Source of the DNA: Mariniphaga sp.
GTDB taxonomy: Bacteria > Bacteroidota > Bacteroidia > Bacteroidales > Prolixibacteraceae
Length of the DNA stretch: 64,000 nt
NCBI GenBank assembly: GCA_024636975.1
Contig: JAGXGA010000019.1
Span: forward strand, 248,001-312,000
Reading direction: 5' to 3'
Below the pieces are notes generated by a model. The model made no database searches. It saw nothing but the letters and a program-made list of their open reading frames with translations, and had not been told where the DNA came from. The translations under genes were made by a program, and so were the position numbers. The stretch's first letter is position 1; the number at the start of each line of letters is the position of its first letter. Of the stretch, positions 10,201-18,900 are shown piece after piece.

Positions 10201-12853
10201 GGAAATAGACACTTATGAAAATAGATCCGGGAACGCTTTTATACGGGTTAAGAAAGTTCCTTTTATCCAATTATTCCCGGCAAATGGGGATATGATTTCG
10301 ATCAATTTAGATTATAACTTCCGATTAAAATGGGCATGGACCGGAACACAGCAACTGTATTTTCCAGAGGTAAATGCCTTTAAATTGTTTGAATTAAAGG
10401 GTACTCTTAATGAAATTACTGGAAGAATAGCATCAGTAACTTCTGTGGATGATTTTCACCATACTATTATAATGCAAGGAACCTTAAACGTAAGATCAAA
10501 TGAATTAAATGGGGAGAAATGTCTAATCGGACCTCATATGTTCACCATTGAAAGTCATACTGCTGGAAGTAGTCCTAGGTTTACTGTTGTTTATTCCGGC
10601 AGACCTGCAATAATTCCTAAAAAAAATGATCTACTTCGCATTACCTTAAAGGAAGAGCATTCAACATATATTCCTTATTCAGAACCTGAAGAAAAAAGAA
10701 GATGGACAGACCGAAGGGTTGAAATACCAACTGAAGGACCTAATCTTCATAGTACGAATACGCCTCAACGGCCTAGCGTTTTAGATTTAGCTACGGTTAC
10801 ATTTGCTGAATTAAAAACGGACCCTCCTTCAAATGATTCTGTAAGGCAAAGACAAGAGTTATTGCTTGCAGGAGTAGATTGGCTGCCTATGTCACGGGTT
10901 TACAAAATTACCTTTAATAGATTTCCACGGCCAGACGGATATACGCATCCAATTGTAAAGAACTATATACCAGGCGCCCTAGTGTTTTTTGACAATCACA
11001 CGGAGCGTAATCGATGGCGGTCATTTTATGTACTTTGGCACAAATGGGAAACCGCACAACAACTAACAGTATTTGTTACCGCCGGCGAAAAAGATGAAGA
11101 CCTTCCTAGTTTACAAATCGACGCCGCTCATGCGATTCGGCTTTATATTGGTACGCAATATCAGTATGAGGAATCGCTAAGTAGTGTCCCCACTTTTGAA
11201 AATGGTACAGCGACAATTCAATATCATTTGTCATTGACCGCCAAAGACAATAGGAACAGAGAAAGTATGCTTTCTAGAAATGCCACCTTTGTTGCTGTAA
11301 ATAGGAAAAGACCCCCCAAGGGACCACAGCCAGATGCAAATATTAAAAAGAAAGCAGATTATTATGATCAATGTCAAGTAGAAGTCAGTTGGGATGATCT
11401 CAATAGCCCGATAGACAAATTTATTAAGTACAAGTTATACCGAGCAAACGACAGCGCCATTTATACGCGTGATCTGGAACTAAGGCGAACACGCCAGGCT
11501 TTCTATCGGGGTTTAAGTCTAGCTGAAGTTTTTGCTGATGACCCTGATTTTGGGGAATGGTTTAATACCCTCAACCCAAGGGTGACTATGGCTGCCCTTT
11601 TTCCTGAGAAGGATACTAGTGCCTGGCAGGAAATCACTGTAGTTTGGCGACGCTGGGCCGATCGTTTTTACCCGGCATTGAATAACGAAGAATTAAATGT
11701 CATAGGCATGCGGGCAGGAAACGAAAAGGCCTTTGTGCTAATTACCGCAAAACCCATCGCGCAGCCCAAATATCTAGATTCAGTAAATGGAATTGTACGA
11801 AACCGCTATTATTACCGATTGCGCCTTATAAACGACTCTCTTTCTGAAAGTAGTATTTGGGGACCGCTTAGCGACCCCATTGTAACACCGGCCGTAATGC
11901 CACCCAGACAGCCCGTTTTTACCAAGGTTGAGGCAGGTGACCGGCAGATAACGCTTCACTGGGCCTTGAACCAAGAACCTGATCTGAAGGAATACCTTTT
12001 GTATCGGGCAGAAACCAAAGAAGAGTTGGAAGACCTCCGCTGGTGGAGCCGAGAAGCCGATCCAAGGATTGTAACTACCATTCCAGACCCCAGGATTAAA
12101 ACCCTGACAAGAGCGGTAAGCCTTCCCGGGGAATTACCCATTGGTGCCGACGGTATTTTAGGGGTTTACATGCTGGACGAATTTGATAGGGAAGCTGATG
12201 CGCCGAACAGACAAACTCATGCATTAAATTATTGGAATCCGACTCCTGCCAATGCAGATGAGCTGGCAAGCGTATTTACTATTTCCCCGGACGGTGTAGT
12301 AGACCATGCTGTCACAAATCTAAGAAGGGTGGCCAACGGTAAATCCGTGGCTGTGGTCTATCGGGATACCTCTGGTGAGGTACAGGTAGTGACCCAATTG
12401 CACGAGCAGATTCCCTATGTTGATGAAGGTTTAGAAGGATTAAAAGATTATTATTATAGGTTGGTGGCAGTGAATGATAATAATAACAAATCCACGGCAT
12501 CAAAAGTACAACGAATCAGAACCCTAGAATTAACAAATTATTCTGCGCCATCAATAGTTTTGGTTCATAGGCAAAGATCAACGGATCATGATGAGATTCG
12601 GTTGGCTGTGGAAGTTATGCAGCCGGGCGTTGAGTTACTCTTACAGTATAGAGCACCTGAACAACAATTTTGGAGAACTTTAATAGCTTGGACTCCTACT
12701 TACGGTAGTCATATTTTTGATGACACCGCCGATATAAATGAGAGCAAAATTTATCGTGCAATTGTACGTGGTAAATCGCTACGAACGAGCTTTCCTTCAA
12801 TGGAACTACTATCAATTCCTAACAGCCTAATCTTGGACGACTTAATATCATGA
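7265..12853 (+). CDS. Giant LamG/fibronectin-like protein of cassette A (A1)
   Basis: 1862 aa, no signal peptide and no membrane helix. The N terminus carries HLRWNFNAEIGFPPGGF, matching LRWLLDPSVGFP at the start of the partial gene at 60927. Two laminin-G/concanavalin-like beta-sandwich domains are apparent at about residues 465-655 (LLGYWPLNGQYTNAKG; FTLEVTLKIDP) and 690-860 (FSIFLFVNPHNTN; WSHIGLRYDGRNLTIYINGT). They are followed by YAVKGIDLFGRTSTWS near 875. The C-terminal third has fibronectin type III-like repeats near 1360, 1550 and 1720 (ITLHWALNQEPDLKEYLLYR; YYYRLVAVNDNN). These are adhesion or carbohydrate-binding folds, but the role is unknown. The stop overlaps the next start by ATGA, implying translational coupling. 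Confidence 0.85.
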   Translation: MPIINQPPLSLSGVQFLGYHILYDEKIGIPGNHLRWNFNAEIGFPPGGFTLTRAVWNPQFFSGDNNNLTHGFGSIAPVYDWSIHLNLPLTQIEAIERIHIGFTNSELSTKFANSADELVKVAQQLTDPGDPNPMFLRYFEPTEETGLKTKLRKLDTVLIAALDPYLARMTGLYYIDDTGISSETYLYRITGHWGDQTYPLIPVNFGNQYIRPKNQSLQFGAVKVVSSGRTVGVRTPESYDLIEHPQLTVYGTVPQSIKLYFDFPVEEVIIDYDAVSSTRTTRRTLNMRGNGAPFRARLEETQIFISRPGNAFERLEFVDLPAGNWFFFRINYRKKIGPIEDVSGLFVLDPTASQPVKTPEITKLIPEPMPALLNELGEINNEASQVAISAGLIKPNISEIDVPESIDFNRILHLFEKPIYPVRLLFGASSPRATALPQRILNLREGIYSPALFRENTRAMTLPNLLGYWPLNGQYTNAKGRISPTVLGSPRFVKEHAFKPSAFSVKFHGNGALSLEAQDHLKALGAQFTLEVTLKIDPATVTGAMLIGNNPRRGFRLGLIRSSDGNYKLRLNINNRRFDATSPLLPNYWVRVSAVYSGSQVWFHYSDPAFAVPEDPIAAELGSVTIPIEPIVIGAEVSSVDSSLTKPFIGTLADICIWQKVIHPSESTALLTKWGPFLNQQHTVADMIYNDQKTYVCSTGRDPIYIDQTGPLLALGNTFSIFLFVNPHNTNIQYPTVVGNKYFERLWIGLNKTGSSFKVRVYVNGRRFDSTSIIPAQQWSHIGLRYDGRNLTIYINGTQDSNFSATLGILTKNTLPLGIGSDTGTTVVSQQYRFNGFIQGIQFWRKAITVEEWLSNISTVQHIDKYLANGRYFYAVKGIDLFGRTSTWSRTKDVRTLAEPIYQPPVNVHAEFLPLIGIVEGVMETDDAAGKYYELITTLEFNADIASKIMGYDATISRMVELPNQLTGVSEMTKVDQLLEIDTYENRSGNAFIRVKKVPFIQLFPANGDMISINLDYNFRLKWAWTGTQQLYFPEVNAFKLFELKGTLNEITGRIASVTSVDDFHHTIIMQGTLNVRSNELNGEKCLIGPHMFTIESHTAGSSPRFTVVYSGRPAIIPKKNDLLRITLKEEHSTYIPYSEPEEKRRWTDRRVEIPTEGPNLHSTNTPQRPSVLDLATVTFAELKTDPPSNDSVRQRQELLLAGVDWLPMSRVYKITFNRFPRPDGYTHPIVKNYIPGALVFFDNHTERNRWRSFYVLWHKWETAQQLTVFVTAGEKDEDLPSLQIDAAHAIRLYIGTQYQYEESLSSVPTFENGTATIQYHLSLTAKDNRNRESMLSRNATFVAVNRKRPPKGPQPDANIKKKADYYDQCQVEVSWDDLNSPIDKFIKYKLYRANDSAIYTRDLELRRTRQAFYRGLSLAEVFADDPDFGEWFNTLNPRVTMAALFPEKDTSAWQEITVVWRRWADRFYPALNNEELNVIGMRAGNEKAFVLITAKPIAQPKYLDSVNGIVRNRYYYRLRLINDSLSESSIWGPLSDPIVTPAVMPPRQPVFTKVEAGDRQITLHWALNQEPDLKEYLLYRAETKEELEDLRWWSREADPRIVTTIPDPRIKTLTRAVSLPGELPIGADGILGVYMLDEFDREADAPNRQTHALNYWNPTPANADELASVFTISPDGVVDHAVTNLRRVANGKSVAVVYRDTSGEVQVVTQLHEQIPYVDEGLEGLKDYYYRLVAVNDNNNKSTASKVQRIRTLELTNYSAPSIVLVHRQRSTDHDEIRLAVEVMQPGVELLLQYRAPEQQFWRTLIAWTPTYGSHIFDDTADINESKIYRAIVRGKSLRTSFPSMELLSIPNSLILDDLIS

Positions 12854-15800
12854 GTATACCATTATTTCCATTAAGGGCGCTGGATGGTTCAACTTTAACC
12901 GTTCCGATTGGTTTTCCAACAGATAACCAACTTCTGTCATTAGATACAAATCATTGGCCAAGTTTTAGTGCTCAATACCAAACGTCGCCGGCAAGCGGTA
13001 GAGTTTCTGTTTTAGCGCCACTAGATGGCAGAATTCGCTTCGTTGAACGCACTATTTTAGGTACTCCGGTGTATCTATTAGAATTCAGACCAGATATTCC
13101 CTTAGATTTCCAAGCGATGCCCGGGTGGGCGTCACCAATACCACGATCTATTGTTATAAGTGTTTCTGCCTTAGATGATGAATCAAGTCGTTTGGTTGTC
13201 TTCTCTGATGCAATTAGAGTATTCCGGCGTAGAGGAGGGCATAGAAAGAGAGCTCGTTTCGAAGGAGGAAGACTTAGACAAGTAGACCCAATAGATTTGT
13301 CTTCAGGAGATATCACCACGCTTGCACAAAATGCATTGGATGGCAATTATGACATTAGTGTGGAAAAAGGGCAAGAAATTTTGAACACAACTGCTTCCAT
13401 TAATTTGGGTATGATTCACTATTCAGGCGAAAACCTTGATGCTACAGATGCCTCTATTTATTGGATGGACGTGCATGAATACTTTATACGACTAAAAAGA
13501 GCTTTTCCAGATGATTCCTCAATCGGTTTTTCATTTCGACATAACCCAAGTGATATGCCTTTTCGTATGCGACATGAAAAGAAGACTTCTACTGCCATGT
13601 CAGGTGACAACCATATAAATACCCTTATTGGGGGTATGCAAGAAGTAGCAATTTATCATCCTCCAACTCAAAATCTTACGGCTGATCACACCCGATATAC
13701 AGATAGATCATTGGCAATACCTGATGAATTATTCCTGCTATCACCAGGAGCAGATGCTTCGCTAACATTTTCAAGATCCACTGTTGACCACCGGCTGTAT
13801 TTATTTCGAAATCAAGAAAATGAATCCCGAGTTTGGCGGTCCGATCCACGTTCAGGAAGGGAAATTTCCTTGCGATTTTCAGCTGTCACCTATAGCTGGC
13901 CTGCAACGCGGTTTGAACCTTATAATTTGGCCTTAATCGCGAATAATAATGTCGGGATTTCTTTTAATATAATGAAAGACTTGCTAGATACAGTAAGAAG
14001 GCTAACTAGGACCGTATTTGAACAAAAAGAGCGCTTTGCAAATTATATCAGACAAGGTGACAATGCTATTAAAATAAAGATGCTTGAAAACATCAATCGA
14101 ATCATCAATGGAGCACCTTCCAGTTTCCGTGATGATCTGCGAGGGGCCTTGGACAATTCAGTATTTACAGGCTTTTCTGTTTCTTATATGGGTATTAAAA
14201 ACGATAAAGATCGTGCTGTTATCCTTCTCAAAAACTCCATGAACGACCAATTCTTCGCCCAATTTAAGGCTGATCCTACAGATGCAAATATTGAGATTTT
14301 TAATAATGCATTAGACGCTTTAGAAAATGAACATGAAGGCGATATTTTCATTCGATCAATAACGAATGGGTTTATGGTAAAAGATATTCATAATTCATCA
14401 GCCACGGCTCCTGTTGACTTTGACTGGTTTAAATCCATCTGGAGCACGCAAAGGCGTTTTAGAGGTCCAGCTGTAGCGTGGTGTTTCAAAATGGTCCGAC
14501 AAGATATGTTCCATCATGCCCGAATTGCTCATCAGCAAATCCGTCTACATCCGGATCAAGTTAGATATCTCATTCGAATACGAGGAGCATATCGGGCTCG
14601 ATTTGGAGAATTATTTAGTATTACAACTAGCGAATATACTACTACGTCTAGTCAGGTAAGGAATATTTTAACCGATGAAGTAATCACACGTACACATACA
14701 CAAAGGACGACTATCTCTTTCAGTCTCGATACCGATGTGGAAATCCCTGGCGCAGGATCCATGAGTGGTGGGACGATAGTGGCAGATGCTTTCGGGCACG
14801 CACTAAATGCATTTAACTTGTTAGGCTCACTTTGGAGGATATGTGAAGATACGGTTAAGGTATACCGTGGAGACCAAAGCTATCAGGCTATCTATGACTT
14901 GACTAAGGATATGGTAAGTTTGTCAAGCGATATATACCATCTAATGCCATCTAGGCATTATACCGGAATAAGTCGAGGACCTGGGTTTGCAGAATTTTTT
15001 CGAGGATTTAGTGTAGTTTTTGGAACTGTAAGCATGGCAAAAATGCTAATGAGCACTAATGATCTTCATGCCTCAGGAAACTATCTGTCGGCCGATCTTA
15101 CCGCAATTGCCGCTGCAGGGAGTGCGGTAACTATCAGTGCGGAGGCATTGGTTATTATGGGTCTAGGTTCTGCTAGTTCAGGAGGAATGGCAATTATCAT
15201 TGTCGCTGGCGCGGTATTCAGCATTGCATTTGAGCTAATGGCAAATGCCCTAAGAGATCCTGAAATTGTAGTAGACTTTAGTCATACCATGTTTGGAGAG
15301 GATTATGCAAATTTACAAACCAATTATGATGGTTTAACTGATACAGTTCGTAATAATTTTGTACAATCTTTTTTGCTCAATAATCGTAATAGTTGGGTCC
15401 GCAATCTTTACCGACAAGTAGCCCATCTAAATAATTATTTATGGCCCCTGAATGCAACTTTAACAAATCGAGAGGTGAATGAGCCAGGCAGTACGAGAAG
15501 AGTTAGGGAAATCAGCATTAGTATTGTCAGATCTAGGGCTAAAGCTTATTCACGAGTTTACTTTGAGTTGTTCTCACCGGGTACTCCAGATTTTGGCACC
15601 AAAGGTACTTTCGTAATTGATCCGCGCTCTTTTAGAGGTGTAGGTTGGCACCCTATAGTTATTGGTACTGCAGGAACTTCACCTTCTCTGCAGTATCAGG
15701 CTACCGCAGGGACTGGTGAGTCAGTTTCACTTCAAATAAAGACGTATGCACCACTAGGCAGCCCACTTTCAGGCATTAATAAAGGAGTAATAGCTGTTAC

Positions 15801-15975
15801 TTTTGATGAAAGTATAGAATATACTCTTGACCCGAGTGATCCTAATTTGTCATCACTTGGAATAGCTCCAAGTCTCATTCGGAATATGCGCAGCAACCCA
15901 TTTGATTTGAGGTTGCACGAATCGCCCATGGAAAACAACGCAAACAAGTCGCAAGCATTCATCTCAACTTCCTAA
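12850..15975 (+). CDS. Giant protein with hydrophobic hairpin region, cassette A (A2)
   Basis: 1041 aa, not recognised as a known family. The start overlaps the A1 stop (ATGA). Residues about 50-75 (LAPLDGRIRFVERTILG) recall the barrel hinge of M23/lipoyl-like folds, but no catalytic site follows. The middle is predicted helical and charged. Residues about 745-800 form two long Ala/Gly-rich hydrophobic stretches (AIAAAGSAVTISAEALVIMG; GGMAIIIVAGAVFSIAFELM) separated by a glycine turn, the kind of hairpin found in membrane-inserting toxins and translocation domains. The C terminus (from ~890) returns to beta-rich sequence. No counterpart is visible in the part of cassette B inside this window. 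Membrane insertion is my inference from hydrophobicity only. Confidence 0.8.
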   Translation: MSIPLFPLRALDGSTLTVPIGFPTDNQLLSLDTNHWPSFSAQYQTSPASGRVSVLAPLDGRIRFVERTILGTPVYLLEFRPDIPLDFQAMPGWASPIPRSIVISVSALDDESSRLVVFSDAIRVFRRRGGHRKRARFEGGRLRQVDPIDLSSGDITTLAQNALDGNYDISVEKGQEILNTTASINLGMIHYSGENLDATDASIYWMDVHEYFIRLKRAFPDDSSIGFSFRHNPSDMPFRMRHEKKTSTAMSGDNHINTLIGGMQEVAIYHPPTQNLTADHTRYTDRSLAIPDELFLLSPGADASLTFSRSTVDHRLYLFRNQENESRVWRSDPRSGREISLRFSAVTYSWPATRFEPYNLALIANNNVGISFNIMKDLLDTVRRLTRTVFEQKERFANYIRQGDNAIKIKMLENINRIINGAPSSFRDDLRGALDNSVFTGFSVSYMGIKNDKDRAVILLKNSMNDQFFAQFKADPTDANIEIFNNALDALENEHEGDIFIRSITNGFMVKDIHNSSATAPVDFDWFKSIWSTQRRFRGPAVAWCFKMVRQDMFHHARIAHQQIRLHPDQVRYLIRIRGAYRARFGELFSITTSEYTTTSSQVRNILTDEVITRTHTQRTTISFSLDTDVEIPGAGSMSGGTIVADAFGHALNAFNLLGSLWRICEDTVKVYRGDQSYQAIYDLTKDMVSLSSDIYHLMPSRHYTGISRGPGFAEFFRGFSVVFGTVSMAKMLMSTNDLHASGNYLSADLTAIAAAGSAVTISAEALVIMGLGSASSGGMAIIIVAGAVFSIAFELMANALRDPEIVVDFSHTMFGEDYANLQTNYDGLTDTVRNNFVQSFLLNNRNSWVRNLYRQVAHLNNYLWPLNATLTNREVNEPGSTRRVREISISIVRSRAKAYSRVYFELFSPGTPDFGTKGTFVIDPRSFRGVGWHPIVIGTAGTSPSLQYQATAGTGESVSLQIKTYAPLGSPLSGINKGVIAVTFDESIEYTLDPSDPNLSSLGIAPSLIRNMRSNPFDLRLHESPMENNANKSQAFISTS

Positions 15976-15984
15976 AAATAAATT

Positions 15985-18900
15985 ATGCCAGATAAAATCA
16001 TATATCCTGCTTCATATTTATTAAAAGATTTACTCCCTGCGGAGCTAATTATGGGACTAGATGACGCCATTGATTTTTTAGCCGTAGATCCCGATTTTAT
16101 TAATGTGCAATGGACAAGTGAAGGCCTAGCAACACGCTATCGTTTTTATATACTTCAGGAGCTAAGTTTTAGGCTTCCATTTCTTTCAGACATTTCAATT
16201 CATATTGGTGAGCCTGATAGTTTTCCGTATTTCGACTTATCTTTTCAAAGTAGTCCGATGGCTAAATTCTCCATTGACAACCTTATACTTAGTATTAAAG
16301 CTAACGCAAATATTTTACAGGCTTACGAAAAAGATGGTGAAGTATGGCAACCAAAAGCTGGAGTAGTCGGGTACGAATTGGCTTGGAATACAGGTCTTTC
16401 AGTTGATATAACTGGAAAGTTCAACTTTAAATCTCCCGAACTATCTGGCGTACCTCCGTTTATGATAGGTGATTCTGGTTTTATAATTGATTTTACAGAG
16501 TCTGCTTCTTCAGATTCCGCCGCTGATATTCGATGGATTAATGACGATATTCCGCCTGAACTTAGCGAGAAAATACCGCCTGGATTCAAAGGAATGTTTA
16601 TTTCCAGAGCGGCTATGTATTATAGCAAATTAGATTCAGGAACCCGATTACCGCGTATAGGAATTGCGAACGCTAATATTGGTTCAGGAGGATTTTCTGG
16701 TAGCGCAATTGTCGGTGATGAACGAGAAGATCCCGCAATATCTGAAGAAAGATTGAAAGAAGAAGATTTTGATGTATCTGAACTCACAGGTGATCATATT
16801 GCTGGTTTTGAACTAGGTGGTCTTGAAATAATACTATGGCATTTGAAAGTATCTTTCATGCAATCAATACCAGATGGCTTTCTACTTACAGGCCTGGTCT
16901 TTCTACCCTTTGCAAACAAATGGATAAAATTTAAAGCTTCGGCAGGGGGTCCAGAAGCCGATTTTATGTTGGAAATTGGCGGGACTGCAGACGCCCCTTT
17001 AATTAGTATCGAACACGAACTTTTTGAAATTAAGGCAGATAGCATTGCCTATAAACTGCAAGATGATATTCATTATGCCATCATAACTGGCAGTATTAAA
17101 CCCAAAATAGAGGGTTTTGACTGGCCCGAAATGAAGGTTGATGGTCTTTCCATCAGTTCGGAGGGAGATATCAGTATTCCTGGAGGTTGGCTTAAAGCGC
17201 CTAATGAGATTACCTTGGATTTTAAAGCCTTTAAAATAGGAATAAGCGAAATAGGTTTTGGAAACGAAGGCGAGGAAGAAGCCACCAAAAAACAATGGCT
17301 TGGCTTCTCAGGTTCCATAAACCTAGTAGAAGGCCTAGAATTAGGCGCTTCCGTTGAAGGACTAAAGTTTAGCTGGCTTAAGAATGGCACAGGTCCTGTA
17401 GACGTTTCAATGAAGGGAATTGCGGTTGAGTTCGAGATTCCAAATACACTCTCCTTTGAAGGTTCGGTAAAATATGAAACACTAACAGAAGAAAATAATG
17501 GGGGAACAGGTTTAACTGGTGACCTCTTTAAAGGTAATATTAAGCTCAACCTTATGGCGGTTCGCCTCGAAATTGAAGCCGAACTCATGATAGGGAAGCT
17601 TAAGGATGCAGAAGGCCATGAGTTTACTACCTTTTTTATTGTCCTTGGTGCCGAACTCCCAACTGGGTTACCACTGGGAGCCACAGGTACCAGCCTCTAT
17701 GGAATTAAGGGCCTTGCCGCTATTCATGCCGGACCAACAAAAACCAACGAACAGAATTGGTATGAGTGGTATTTGTCTAATCCAGAGCGCAATATCACCA
17801 GCATACAGAAATGGAAACCAATTTATGACGAATATGGTTTTGGTGCCGGTGTTACAATAGGAACAATGTATGATGACGGTTTTACACTCAATATGAGTGT
17901 GATGCTCGTTGTCCTGATTCCTGGACCAGTTATAATTTTAGAGGGTAAGGCCAATATATTAAAACAACGCAGCGCCGATAAAAAAGAGGAAGGTGCATTC
18001 TATTTACTCGCTGTTCTTGATGGCCGTGCGGGCACCTTCATGATCAATATAGATGTTCGCTACTCCCTAGAGGATGTTATTACTGTGGGAGCAAACCTGG
18101 AAGCCTTCTTCGACTTTAATAACTCCAGCAACTGGTACCTGCACATCGGGAAGAAAGAACCTGAAGCGAAACGCATTAGGGCTGAAATTCTATCGCTTTT
18201 TAAGGCCAGTGCCTATTTTATGATAGACAGCAAAAGCTTGCTTTTCGGTGCCAGTGTGGGATTGGACATTCGCAAGACCTTTGGACCTGTATCTTTTAGT
18301 TTGATTGCTAAAATTTCCCTGGACGCCGGGATCTTTTGGAAACCCTTGCAGATGGAAGGCAGGTTGGAGTTGTATGCCGAAATTGCGCTTAAAATATTTG
18401 GTATTGGGATAGAACTCTATCTGCAGATGTTATTGGAAGGTAAAGTCCCGGAACCTTATTGGATCCATGGACTGGCCAAAGTAGGCATAAAACTCTTCTG
18501 GCCCTTACCCGATTTGGAGTTGGAAGTGGAGTTTACCTGGGAACAGCCTGGCGAGGTACAACCAGTTATGCCTTTCCTAAAAGAATGTTCATTTATTCAC
18601 CACAAGGATAATGGGGCTACCTGGGCTATGGAACTACTAACAGATGATCTAAGGGCAACTGATCTCAGTAACCTAAGTATTATTCCAATAGACGCACGAC
18701 CGGTACTAACCTTTGCCCGCCCTGTCCATAATCTAAAAAGACATGCATCCGGAGGTGTAGCACTTCCCGTGCTAAGCCTGTTGAGTGATGAGGTTGGAGG
18801 CAAGAGCCTGGAATATAAAATGGACCAACTGGAACTCCAGGAGTGGACAGTCACAGGATGGAACTCGATAAGGACCGGAATAAATACAGGAGCAGACGAT

